This document shows, in pieces, positions 34,636 through 43,334 of a stretch of 64,000 nt of DNA. The stretch comes from Nanobdellota archaeon (GTDB lineage Archaea > Nanobdellota > Nanobdellia > Woesearchaeales > JAGLXL01), in the NCBI GenBank assembly GCA_023132895.1, contig JAGLXL010000002.1, forward strand, positions 124,001 through 188,000, written 5' to 3'. The translations under genes were made by a program, and so were the position numbers. The notes beneath the pieces were generated by a model. The model had not been told where the DNA came from. It did no database searches and was given only the letters and a program-made list of their open reading frames with translations. How positions within the stretch are numbered: the first letter of the stretch is position 1; each line of letters opens with the position of its first letter.

Positions 34636-35217
34636 TTATGGTCGCATCCATCTAATTTCGTAATAGGTCACGTCGCCTTCATCATCAACAATTCCAATTA
34701 ATAACCTTTTACGAGTACTATGGGCCACCCTGTTCTTAGCTGCAAACTCATACCAAGTCAAATACTCGCTTTCATGCACCGGATAAATCACCCACCTGGC
34801 ATGATCTTCACCTGGCTTAACCCCCCGATCATAAACCCTAAAATCAGCTCCAAACTTCAAAGCTGTCTTAATAATATACCCACGATTCCTAATATCCTTA
34901 AAAACACAATACCTGACCCAAAAATTAGGCGCCACTTTTTTAGCTTTCTTCAAAAAACTTTCATAAGACAATTTCCTACCATTACTAGATTTAATCTCAA
35001 GCTTTCCAGCTTCAAACAAAAAAAGTCCTTCAAGTAAAGAAAGCTGTACTTTTCCTTCTCCTTCTAAAATACTGCCAAACCTGCTTTGAGCATAAAACTC
35101 GCGAGCCGCATCACTGTCTTCAGTAATAATTCTGTCTCTATCTAAAACTCCCTTAACTTTCTTCTTTATCACTTTCTTCTCAACTTTCTTAGCCTTTTTC
35201 TTTGCTTTCTTTGCCAT
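34636..35217 (-). CDS. endA: tRNA-splicing endonuclease EndA
   Basis: Removes introns at bulge-helix-bulge sites. The catalytic triad is visible: Tyr in ADFRVYDRG, His in EDHARW and Lys in STRKRLLIG. AREFYAQSRFGSI and LSLLEGLFLFEAGKL mark the N-terminal domain. At 193 aa this is the short homotetrameric type. A Lys-rich N-terminus (about 20 residues) precedes the fold. I used the ATG at 35217; a TTG five codons earlier is the alternative. The active enzyme implies intron-bearing tRNA or rRNA genes elsewhere. Confidence 0.92.
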   Translation of the reverse strand: MAKKAKKKAKKVEKKVIKKKVKGVLDRDRIITEDSDAAREFYAQSRFGSILEGEGKVQLSLLEGLFLFEAGKLEIKSSNGRKLSYESFLKKAKKVAPNFWVRYCVFKDIRNRGYIIKTALKFGADFRVYDRGVKPGEDHARWVIYPVHESEYLTWYEFAAKNRVAHSTRKRLLIGIVDDEGDVTYYEIRWMRP

Positions 35218-35335
35218 ATAGTCAAATAACAAAATCCTCTTAATAAAACTTTCTTTTTAAATAGATAAACCCCCACAGAAAACTTTATATATCACCCCCC
35301 TATTAATTAAACATAAGAAAATAGAGGGGTTTATC

Positions 35336-35602
35336 ATGGCTGAAGATAAAGAAAAAAAATTTTCCAAAGATTTGGTCGGCAAAACAGTAGTGAGCAAAAC
35401 AGGGAAACGCTTCGGTGAAGTCGGAGATATTATTTTTGAAGTTCGTTCTGGAGAATTAATCCATTTAGTTCTAAAAAGCCCAACATCTTACACTGAAAAA
35501 CTAGAACTCGAAAAAGACAAAGAAAACAACATTCTCATACCTTTTTCAGCAGTAATTGCTATTGGCGACTATATGGTCGTTTCTGAAGAAGATATTGTGT
35601 AA
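35336..35602 (+). CDS. PRC-barrel domain protein (88 aa)
   Basis: A single small beta-barrel covers the protein: DLVGKTVVSKTGKRFGEVGDIIFEVRSGELIHLVL then NILIPFSAVIAIGDYMVVSEEDIV. The PRC-barrel is found in photosynthetic reaction centres and RNA-maturation proteins; free-standing versions are common in archaea and of unknown function. TATA box AACTTTATATATC (about 35282-35294) and AGAGGGG before the ATG support the start. Confidence 0.85.
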   Translation: MAEDKEKKFSKDLVGKTVVSKTGKRFGEVGDIIFEVRSGELIHLVLKSPTSYTEKLELEKDKENNILIPFSAVIAIGDYMVVSEEDIV

Positions 35603-35642
35603 TTCAATAAACTATTTATATGACCCGCTGTTCTGAATTAGC

Positions 35643-38528
35643 ATGACCCCTGCAATGTGGACTGAAAAGTACAGGCCTGAAAATTTCTCAGATGTTTATG
35701 GCCAGAATGAAATAGTTAAACGAATAGAAGCCTTTGTCCAGCAAAAAAATATGCCTCATCTTCTTTTCTCAGGACCGGCTGGAGTTGGTAAAACCTCCTT
35801 AGCCTTAGTCATTGCCAAGCAGCTTTTCCAAGGTAGCTGGCATCAAAACTTTCTTGAATTAAATGCTTCTGACGAACGCGGCATCGATATAGTCAGAAAC
35901 AAAGTCAAAGACTTTGCCCGCACCAAAGCCATTGGAGACGTCCCTTTCAAAATCATTTACTTGGACGAATCAGACGCCTTAACCAAAGAAGCTCAGCAGG
36001 CTCTAAGAAGAACTATGGAAAATTACACCAAAACCTGCCGTTTTGTTCTGGCCTGTGTTACTCCTGATACAAAAATTCTTTTACCACAAGAAAGAGAGAT
36101 TATGATAGAAAAATTTATTGATCAATATGAACATAAAACCGGGCAAATACACATCCAAAATATTTCAAAAAATAGAGATTCAACTAAAAAAGACCTTGTT
36201 TTAGCTGCCGTTAAACTCCCCCCTAGATTAATTGGCAAAAAAGTACTTGAAATAACTACCATGACTGGAAAGAAGATTAAAGTCACAGACGACCACCAAC
36301 TTCTGACAATCGATGGTTGGAAAGAGGCAGGTAAGATAACAAAAGAAGATAACTTATTGATCCATCCACATCTTGAAGGAACACCAGTTGAAGACAATTC
36401 TAACAAAATTATTGATCTTGATAAATTTATAAAATTCCTTTCTACCACGGAAGAGCAGGATGGTTTAGAAACAATTGAAACGGCTTCAAGGTTTAGAAGA
36501 CTTAAATCAACTGAAAAAGAAAAAATCATTCAAAAAATAGAAGAATTAAGAAAGATAATAAAAGAAGATAAGGGGCTGACAGAAAGAGAGTTTGAACTCT
36601 ATAACTTAATCAAACAAAACCACCAAATCACAAGAAAAAAATTACAAGAAAAATTATGTCTCACTCGTATGGGAACAAATTACCTCCTTCTTTCTTTAGT
36701 GAAAAAAGGTTATATCAAAAGAATTATCAACAAAAAAACCCACTCTTTTTTAATCACTAATTCAGAGCCAATAACTCTCAGAAATGATATGGATATCAGA
36801 AAAATCATAGAAAAAGAATTTAATCTCAAAATATCCTATTCAGCTGTTAGGGAATCAATTGATTCAACAATTTTTAGAGGCCGAATTGACAGAGTTCTTG
36901 GCGAACTTAAAAGAAAAGAATTGTTAGATATAACTTTCAATGATATTGAAAAAATTGGAGCTTTGACAAGAATCTGTGGTTTTATGTTAGGAGATGGCCA
37001 TCTCGTCCGTAATAGCATCAGGCTTCATTTTTCTGGTAATCGAGAAGCATTAAAAGAAGTAATGAAAGACTTAGACATTTTAAAGCACTCCAATTACTCA
37101 AAAATTAAGTCAGTCACTTTAAAAAATATAATCCGAGGAAGAGAATTTGTAGGAACAACAACCTCGTTTACGCTTGATTCCAGACCTTTGTCATTACTTT
37201 TGCAATTTTTTGGTATCCCAAAAGGAGATAAAACAATAACTCCCTATACTGTACCGGAGTTTATTAAAAAAGGCACAAAATTCGTCAAACGAGAATTCTT
37301 AAGAGCTTTGTTTGGTTGTGATGCTGATAAACCCCATTGTAAAAAAATGAATTTTGAGGCAATTCTACTTAGACAAAATAAATCAATTTATCTCAAAATA
37401 TCAATGATTAATTTTTATCAAGAACTTTCTAATCTGTTTGAAGAGTTCGAAGTAGAAACTTACATCAAAATCATCGACAGAAAAGAAATAAGAAAAAGAG
37501 ACAATATTCCAGTATTAACTTTTGGCTTAGTAATAAAACCCAATAATCATAACCTCTTCAAGTTTTTTTCTCAAATAGGATATGCTTATGAAACATACAA
37601 AATAAGATTAGCAAAGTTATCAGCAGAATATTTGCGTCATAAATACCATTTAATCAATTCTTGGAAGGAAAAATCAAAATTAATACTTACTCAAACAAAT
37701 TCTGGCAAATCAATCGGGGTGATTGCTAAAGAATATGATGTTACCCTTGATTTTGTTGCCAACCAAAGAAAAGGAAAAGATGTCCATCTTCCTAGAAGTA
37801 AATTTATCATTTTTGATGAGTGGATCAAAAATTATAAATTCAACAGCACCCTCTTCATCAATGAAATCGATGAAATAAAAGAAGTTGATGAAGAATTGGT
37901 TATGGACATAACCTGCCAAAAAGACCATAATTTTATCACCAATGGTTTCGTTTCTCATAATTGTAATTACTCATCCAAAATAATCGATCCTATTCAATCT
38001 CGTTGTGCAGTTTTTCATTTTAAACCGCTTAAAGAAGAAGATATTTCTAAAGTGATTGAAAAAATTGCCAAGGAAGAAGGGGGAGAATTTCAACAGTCTG
38101 TTCTTCCTCACGTCAAAAAAGCATTAATTGAAGTTTCTAATGGAGATTGTCGGAAATTAACAAATATTATGCAAAGCTGCTTTGCTGTAAAACCAAAAGG
38201 AGAGTCTATCGCCCCAGAGGACATTTATTCTATGGTTTCTGCTGCCAAGCCCAAAGAAATCAAAGAAGTCCTTAACCTCGCTTTAAATCAACAATTTATC
38301 CCTTCACGAAACAAACTCATTGACACTATGCTCCAGCACGGCCTCTCTGGCCTCGACATCATCAAACAAATCCAAAGAGAAATCTGGAATCTCGAAATAC
38401 CAGACCAATTAAAAGTCAAGCTTATAACTCACTGTGGTGAAATAGAATTTAGAATGGTGGAAGGCTCAGACGAATTTGTCCAACTCGAAGCTTTCCTTGC
38501 TTTTGTTCTTAACTCAAACTCTCCTTAA
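35643..38528 (+). CDS. rfcS: Replication factor C small subunit with intein (961-aa precursor)
   Basis: Clamp loader that places PCNA on DNA. The N-extein has Walker A GPAGVGKT (44-51), LNASDERG, Walker B IYLDESDAL (about 105-113) and QQALRRTMENY. The sequence FVLA is interrupted by an intein after residue 137, and the C-extein resumes with CNYSSKIIDPIQSRCAVF, the sensor-1 motif. Removing residues 138-773 leaves about 325 aa, normal for RFC small. TATA ACTATTTATATGAC lies at about 35610-35623. The last 20 bp overlap the convergent lipoprotein gene. Confidence 0.95.
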   Translation: MTPAMWTEKYRPENFSDVYGQNEIVKRIEAFVQQKNMPHLLFSGPAGVGKTSLALVIAKQLFQGSWHQNFLELNASDERGIDIVRNKVKDFARTKAIGDVPFKIIYLDESDALTKEAQQALRRTMENYTKTCRFVLACVTPDTKILLPQEREIMIEKFIDQYEHKTGQIHIQNISKNRDSTKKDLVLAAVKLPPRLIGKKVLEITTMTGKKIKVTDDHQLLTIDGWKEAGKITKEDNLLIHPHLEGTPVEDNSNKIIDLDKFIKFLSTTEEQDGLETIETASRFRRLKSTEKEKIIQKIEELRKIIKEDKGLTEREFELYNLIKQNHQITRKKLQEKLCLTRMGTNYLLLSLVKKGYIKRIINKKTHSFLITNSEPITLRNDMDIRKIIEKEFNLKISYSAVRESIDSTIFRGRIDRVLGELKRKELLDITFNDIEKIGALTRICGFMLGDGHLVRNSIRLHFSGNREALKEVMKDLDILKHSNYSKIKSVTLKNIIRGREFVGTTTSFTLDSRPLSLLLQFFGIPKGDKTITPYTVPEFIKKGTKFVKREFLRALFGCDADKPHCKKMNFEAILLRQNKSIYLKISMINFYQELSNLFEEFEVETYIKIIDRKEIRKRDNIPVLTFGLVIKPNNHNLFKFFSQIGYAYETYKIRLAKLSAEYLRHKYHLINSWKEKSKLILTQTNSGKSIGVIAKEYDVTLDFVANQRKGKDVHLPRSKFIIFDEWIKNYKFNSTLFINEIDEIKEVDEELVMDITCQKDHNFITNGFVSHNCNYSSKIIDPIQSRCAVFHFKPLKEEDISKVIEKIAKEEGGEFQQSVLPHVKKALIEVSNGDCRKLTNIMQSCFAVKPKGESIAPEDIYSMVSAAKPKEIKEVLNLALNQQFIPSRNKLIDTMLQHGLSGLDIIKQIQREIWNLEIPDQLKVKLITHCGEIEFRMVEGSDEFVQLEAFLAFVLNSNSP
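36054..37961 (+). other. Intein with LAGLIDADG homing endonuclease and embedded winged helix (636 aa)
   Basis: It begins at Cys138 (CVTPDTKILL, block A). KKIKVTDDHQLLT is block B, and it ends with MDITCQKDHNFITNGF then VSHN (blocks F and G) before a +1 Cys, so all splicing residues are present. LAGLIDADG motifs are CGFMLGDGHL (about precursor residues 445-454) and FLRALFGCDAD (about 551-561). An extra winged-helix-like segment (about 310-370) and a helix-turn-helix-like segment (about 690-715) flank the nuclease. Codon use (ATA, AGA) differs from the extein, consistent with horizontal arrival. Confidence 0.95.
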
Positions 38529-39426
38529 TTCTTATACTTTCTGACATTACTGATCGATAAACATAACTTAATTCCAACTCAATTTGCTTGGTATACAAAG
38601 TTCCAGCTGGCAGCGCTTCTTTTAATCTACAAATCACTGTTGCTTTCCCGTCAATTAATCTTGCTTCATTTATTTTGCCTGCACTTCTGCATTCCCACAT
38701 TCCCGGGTCAGTTTTCATGTTAAAGGCCAGCTGTCCATATCTCAAGTCAAATGCTTCACCAACTTTAGTTACTTTGCCGCCGCCAGCATTTTCAATTTCA
38801 AATGTCAAGATCATCACACCTCTGCCTGCTGAATCTTCTTTTACTGACTTGACTAAAATTGGTGCGCCAGAAACAAAAACATCCTTGCTCTCCTTAACAT
38901 CACAAACACTTTCATCATTTAAATCTTCTTTAAAACAAACCTTAGGCACAATTACTCTTGTTTTATACTTGTACTCAATTGTTGCAAAAATATCTGGCTG
39001 ATAAAATCCAGTGATTGAGTGCTTGTACTTAGCAGCTTCAGAAAGCGGAGTAAAATCAATAATCTCTTCACCACCTTCTCTATTAAATTCAGAGACCTTT
39101 TCAATCATTCTTTCATTACTTTTTATTGCTGCTGGAATGTTTTCAAAATCATTTAAGTTAATCCCTTTCAACTTAACCACCAAATCACCTGCTGCAATAT
39201 CTTCTTCCCCTTTATTTTTGACATTCACTTCAATTGGAAAATTCTCAGTGTCATAAATTACATAAACACCTTCTTCTTGGATCCCAAAAGGCTCAAAACT
39301 TGCCACTATGCCTTGAGAACCGCCTTCAAAAACAGAACCTACTTGGGCGCCTCCTTCATCATCATCACCACAGCCAGCTAAAAATAAAACCACAATCAAA
39401 ACCAAACCTAAAATAATTTTTTTCAT
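38509..39426 (-). CDS. Surface lipoprotein with CARDB-like domains, paralogue 1 (305 aa)
   Basis: MKKIILGLVLIVVLFLAGC ends in a lipobox (LAGC), so the mature N-terminal Cys is probably lipid-anchored. An acidic stretch (GDDDEGG) follows, then two beta-sandwich segments separated near residue 180 (VFVSGAPILVKSVKEDSAG). It resembles the next two upstream genes in length, domain order and the S/G-GAPIxV motif. I used the ATG at 39426, where the signal peptide begins; an upstream extension is unlikely. It is the last gene of the operon. Confidence 0.8.
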   Translation of the reverse strand: MKKIILGLVLIVVLFLAGCGDDDEGGAQVGSVFEGGSQGIVASFEPFGIQEEGVYVIYDTENFPIEVNVKNKGEEDIAAGDLVVKLKGINLNDFENIPAAIKSNERMIEKVSEFNREGGEEIIDFTPLSEAAKYKHSITGFYQPDIFATIEYKYKTRVIVPKVCFKEDLNDESVCDVKESKDVFVSGAPILVKSVKEDSAGRGVMILTFEIENAGGGKVTKVGEAFDLRYGQLAFNMKTDPGMWECRSAGKINEARLIDGKATVICRLKEALPAGTLYTKQIELELSYVYRSVMSESIRIKESLS

Positions 39427-39439
39427 TTTTCTCAGTACC

Positions 39440-40369
39440 TCAACTCGGAGTTTTAACAATCTCAACTTTCTTGGAGATTGATTGTAAATATTTATAATTC
39501 AATTCAATATTCAAAGGAGCTTCATAAGCAGCTGTACTTCCAACATTAAAAGTACAGAATACCTTTCCTTTATTATTAGTTAACCTAACTAAATGATCAC
39601 TTGGCGTGCATTTTTCAGGGAATTCTCCTGATAAAGAAATAATAAATCCAACTTCATCAAAATCATCATATCTCATATTGCCAGGACATTGATTTAAAGC
39701 AGCTCTTGGTGAGACCACTCTTCCTGGGCCTGTATTGCTGATATCCAATTGAAAAATAGCTTTCTGCCCCACCATATCCACTTTGACATTATCAACTGAA
39801 ACCGGCGCACCTTGACCTCCACCTAAAGGCACATCCCTTACTTGACAGGATTTCTGTTCTGAGGTCAATTGATAAAATCCAGGATCAATGCAAACTTGGG
39901 GGCTGGCTATTGTTTTATAATTATAACAGGCGCTTAAAACAATATTAGGAGCATATCTGTCAACTCCTTCAGGCAAGATAATACTGGCTGATTGAAATTC
40001 AATCTGGTTAAAACCACCTTCAGTATTATAAACACTCTTCCCTTCAATATCATCACAAGATTGACGAATACCTGGCTGTAAATTCCTGACAATATTCCTG
40101 TCAATCCCACTCACTTCAATAAAACACTTATCTGCCTCAATATTATAAGAGCCGACATTCTTTAATTCGTTAACAATTACTAATTCAGCCACATCCCACA
40201 ATGAATTTGGCGGTAGGTCTTGGATAAATCGCATATCTAAACCTTGAAAACCAGAACGAGCATATCGAGATAAACCACTTGTTTCTTCAGGCGTCTCTCC
40301 TCCACCAACTAATGGTTGACAACCTACCAACAATATACTCAACATTAATCCTATCCACCATCTTTTCAT
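39440..40369 (-). CDS. Surface lipoprotein with CARDB-like domains, paralogue 2 (309 aa)
   Basis: MKRWWIGLMLSILLVGC is a lipoprotein signal with lipobox LVGC. The mature protein has an N-terminal domain (GFQGLDMRFIQDLPPNSLWDVAELVIVNELKNVGSYNIEA) and a C-terminal one after GGGQGAPVSVDNVKVDMVG, matching its neighbour at 40408 segment by segment. Four or more Cys are spread through both. A TATA box (ATTTATATAAAA, minus strand, about 40395-40406) lies about 28 bp before the ATG, so this gene may also be transcribed separately. Confidence 0.8.
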   Translation of the reverse strand: MKRWWIGLMLSILLVGCQPLVGGGETPEETSGLSRYARSGFQGLDMRFIQDLPPNSLWDVAELVIVNELKNVGSYNIEADKCFIEVSGIDRNIVRNLQPGIRQSCDDIEGKSVYNTEGGFNQIEFQSASIILPEGVDRYAPNIVLSACYNYKTIASPQVCIDPGFYQLTSEQKSCQVRDVPLGGGQGAPVSVDNVKVDMVGQKAIFQLDISNTGPGRVVSPRAALNQCPGNMRYDDFDEVGFIISLSGEFPEKCTPSDHLVRLTNNKGKVFCTFNVGSTAAYEAPLNIELNYKYLQSISKKVEIVKTPS

Positions 40370-40407
40370 AATAACCAAAATAAGACTTATTTTTTATATA
40401 AATCTTT

Positions 40408-41280
40408 CTAAACCTTTATGCCTTTAATCGTAAAACTATTTTGCTCTACAATTTGATAAGTGTAGCTTATTGCTGCATAAAAAGGAGTTATATAATTTGC
40501 TGGTTGATTTTCATAAGCAACACAAACCACTACATTATCTTCTTCCTCCAACTCCAAGAAACTTTGCTCACAACTCAACCTTTGATTGGATAATTTCACT
40601 TCTTCAATAGTTATTGGACTGGTTAAGACTCCATCCCCTTTATTTTTCAAATAAAGTCTAAAAACAATCCTGGTTCTGTCACCTTCAGGCACAATCACTT
40701 CTTCAACTTTGGTGATTGAGATTGGTGCTCCTTGGCCCCCCAAACTAATGCTTTCTTCTGGCTTGCAGCTGTCTTCAGATAATCTCAAATCTGAATAAAG
40801 ATTTGTATTAATACAAACATCTGTTTTTGCTTCTGAACGATAATCATAAGTAGCTACTAGGTAATAATTGGCCTCATATTCCCTTGCCTTATCCAAACGC
40901 CTCAGAACCTGCCCGTCAAATTCTTCAATATAAAATCCTCCCTCAGTGCCGGTTATACTTTTTCCTGCAATTGGCGGCAAATCTCTTTTTGGTTCCTGGT
41001 TTAAAACAATATATCTTCTATCAAAACCAGCAATTTCAATTGTTCCTCTTTGAAGATCATAACCGCCTTTATTTTGCAGTTTGGCTGCAATTTTAAAATT
41101 ACCCCCTTCATAAAGTTCACTTGGCGGCAGGCCCTCCACACTTCCAATTTCTAAACCACTTATCCCTTTTTTATAATCTACAAACTTAGCTCTTTCTGTT
41201 TCTCCAAAAAACGAACCCAAAGTATCACAACCAACTAAAAAAATCATTCCAATCAAAACCAAACAAATTATTTTTTTCAT
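40408..41280 (-). CDS. Surface lipoprotein with CARDB-like domains, paralogue 3 (290 aa)
   Basis: Signal MKKIICLVLIGMIFLVGC with lipobox LVGC. The N-terminal domain GISGLEIGSVEGLPPSELYEGGNFKIAAKLQN and the linker LGGQGAPISITKVEEVIV align with paralogue 2, which points to tandem duplication. It overlaps the upstream 628-aa membrane protein by 4 bp (ATGA), so the two are cotranslated. The ligand or partner is unknown. Confidence 0.8.
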   Translation of the reverse strand: MKKIICLVLIGMIFLVGCDTLGSFFGETERAKFVDYKKGISGLEIGSVEGLPPSELYEGGNFKIAAKLQNKGGYDLQRGTIEIAGFDRRYIVLNQEPKRDLPPIAGKSITGTEGGFYIEEFDGQVLRRLDKAREYEANYYLVATYDYRSEAKTDVCINTNLYSDLRLSEDSCKPEESISLGGQGAPISITKVEEVIVPEGDRTRIVFRLYLKNKGDGVLTSPITIEEVKLSNQRLSCEQSFLELEEEDNVVVCVAYENQPANYITPFYAAISYTYQIVEQNSFTIKGIKV

Positions 41281-43163
41281 CCTGTTCCCACCACTTTAAT
41301 TGTTGGAGTAAAAAATTCACCTTTAGTCTGATACGAATAAACTAAATCGCCATGAAATTCCACCACTTTCAAAAATTCTTCTGGATTTTTTAAAGCACTC
41401 CCTAACCTTAAAAAACATACCCCCCCTAAAATTACTTTTTGTCTTTTTTGGGACAAAATTACCTGGGGATGAATTGATAAAGTTGTTTCACCCTCTAAAG
41501 TACAAGGTTGCGTCTTGACTAAATCATTAACACCAATGCCTGGCGCCAGCAAATCAATCTCAACCTTTTTTACATTAGTAATTTCTCCCCCACCGATATT
41601 TTCAACTGAAGATGCCAGTTGAATCACATCAACACCCTCAATATAACCTTCTTTCCCCATGTCTAAATTCAATCTCGCCAAATCCTTGGCCGCTCTTGAT
41701 TTTCCAGCTAAAAAATAATCAGACTTAAACATCCTTTTTATCTTGTCTTTCTTTCCTCCGCCAATAAACAACATCTGGAGTTTGGACTTGGTTGAAAAAT
41801 CAACCAACTCTACTTCATAAGTTACTCTGTATCTTTTACCTGCTTCTAAAATCTCTAGTGGAGAACAAACCACTTCAATTTCCTTTGATTTTTCTTCAAA
41901 AGTAAAATCCTCGCCTAAAGTTGAAAAAATAGACCCGCTCACATTTTCCTTATCAACCAAATCAGCAAAACTACAACTCAATTTCAAATCTAATCTATCT
42001 TTTCTCGGATTTTTTACTTTTAATTTAGCTGTAAAAGTTGGCACACCTACTAAAAAAATTTCAGTTTTTCCAAATTCTGGGCCTTGCTCCCAAACTAATT
42101 CTAATGGTTCATCCATCACTGGGTCAACTATTCCTGTCACTGCCACTCCTAATCCCATCTCAGTTTTTATACATTCTTCATACTTCTTTGTTTCACCCGC
42201 ATCCTTAAAGGGCTTGCATCTCACCTCTGCTATTTTCCTCATCGTACACTCTTCAATATCCATCGGTTGGCTCAATGAACAGCCAAATCGATAATAAACT
42301 TCTTTCCACTCCTCAACTCGAGCTTGAGTAATTTCCTTAACTTCTTCATATTGTTCTTCAGCTATCCCAAAATAATCAGTGTGTGTTTGTAAAGTATTCT
42401 TTAGGGCCGGCACCGTGTAAAAAATCAGCAACAAAAAGGTCCCCACTACAATTATCCAACCCAGCCAAGACGTCTCCTTGCCTTCCTCTTGGAGTTTAGA
42501 ATAGTTTAACCAAAATAAAATCAAAGATAAGAAAAACCAGCTGAAAACATTGGCAAAAGCCAGAAAACCTTTGATAAAACTCACCATGTCTGGCAAGGAA
42601 TACAACGGCAGCTGAGTCCCAAAAGTATCAATAAAAAAAGTAACCAGGACTATAATCACATAAGTCTTGTTATGCCTCACTGTCATCAAGAAAATAACCA
42701 ATAAAATAATTGAAAATGATAAATAAGTAGCTGGGTTATAACCCATATAACGTTTGAAAATAGACCCTAATGCTCCTAAAAGAACTAATAAAATAAACCA
42801 GCTTTCAGGCAAAGATGCTGCTTTTTCAGCTCCTCCTGCACCAAGCCCTAAAAGTCCACTACCAATATCCCTTATACCGCCGGCTGCAGATCCAAGCCTT
42901 TCTCCAGCCCTCATCCTTTTCCAGTAACTTTCTTTAGCTTGAGCTGGTGTCGGAGCCGGCGTGCTTGGAGCAGGTGTTGAAGGAGCACTTGGTGTTGGAG
43001 CAGGTTTTGGAGAAGGCGCTGGTCGTGCTTGAGCTCTTTTCTTTTTTGCAATCGTTTCTTTTAAACGTTCTTTCTCTGCTTCACTTGCTGTACCTGCTTT
43101 AGCTCTTCTTTGTAACTCTGCGCTCTCCATCTCCCTCCTTTCTTCTTTGCTTAATTTAGCCAT
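41277..43163 (-). CDS. Multi-pass membrane protein with CARDB-like C-terminal half (628 aa)
   Basis: Residues 1-45 are charged and helical, 46-75 form a Pro/Ala/Ser/Thr-rich linker (APTPSAPSTPAPS), and about 110-265 contain four to five membrane helices (WFILLVLLGALGSIF, YLSFSIILLVIFLMTV, VIIVLVTFFIDTF, FSWFFLSLILFWL, WIIVVGTFLLLIFYTV). The large remainder is an extracytoplasmic region with Cys and beta-sandwich segments like those of the lipoproteins. A platform anchoring the three lipoproteins encoded downstream is a reasonable inference. GAGGTTG precedes the ATG. Confidence 0.75.
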   Translation of the reverse strand: MAKLSKEERREMESAELQRRAKAGTASEAEKERLKETIAKKKRAQARPAPSPKPAPTPSAPSTPAPSTPAPTPAQAKESYWKRMRAGERLGSAAGGIRDIGSGLLGLGAGGAEKAASLPESWFILLVLLGALGSIFKRYMGYNPATYLSFSIILLVIFLMTVRHNKTYVIIVLVTFFIDTFGTQLPLYSLPDMVSFIKGFLAFANVFSWFFLSLILFWLNYSKLQEEGKETSWLGWIIVVGTFLLLIFYTVPALKNTLQTHTDYFGIAEEQYEEVKEITQARVEEWKEVYYRFGCSLSQPMDIEECTMRKIAEVRCKPFKDAGETKKYEECIKTEMGLGVAVTGIVDPVMDEPLELVWEQGPEFGKTEIFLVGVPTFTAKLKVKNPRKDRLDLKLSCSFADLVDKENVSGSIFSTLGEDFTFEEKSKEIEVVCSPLEILEAGKRYRVTYEVELVDFSTKSKLQMLFIGGGKKDKIKRMFKSDYFLAGKSRAAKDLARLNLDMGKEGYIEGVDVIQLASSVENIGGGEITNVKKVEIDLLAPGIGVNDLVKTQPCTLEGETTLSIHPQVILSQKRQKVILGGVCFLRLGSALKNPEEFLKVVEFHGDLVYSYQTKGEFFTPTIKVVGTG

Positions 43164-43229
43164 TCCAACCTCTTTTAATAACTAAAACTAAACCTTTATT
43201 CTTTAAAAAGTTTTGCTTCCAAAAGTAAA

Positions 43230-43325
43230 ACTTAGAAAACCAACAAAGTTGGTGCCAGAAGCTTGCTTCTGAGCATCTCTGATTTTCGTAAGGTTTTTGC
43301 TAAAAAACCCCAGCAAAACTTGTTT
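43230..43325. repeat. Hairpin array in the surface operon spacer
   Basis: CCAAC/GTTGG (43240-43252, loop AAA), CAGAAGC/GCTTCTG (43256-43271) and TTTTGCT/AGCAAAA (43295-43318) follow one another in the 171-bp spacer. An imperfect AAGTTTTGC/GTAAAACTT stem lies just before them (about 43208-43232). No gene or other feature was seen in this spacer. Confidence 0.7.
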
Positions 43326-43334
43326 TTCGCTGTC

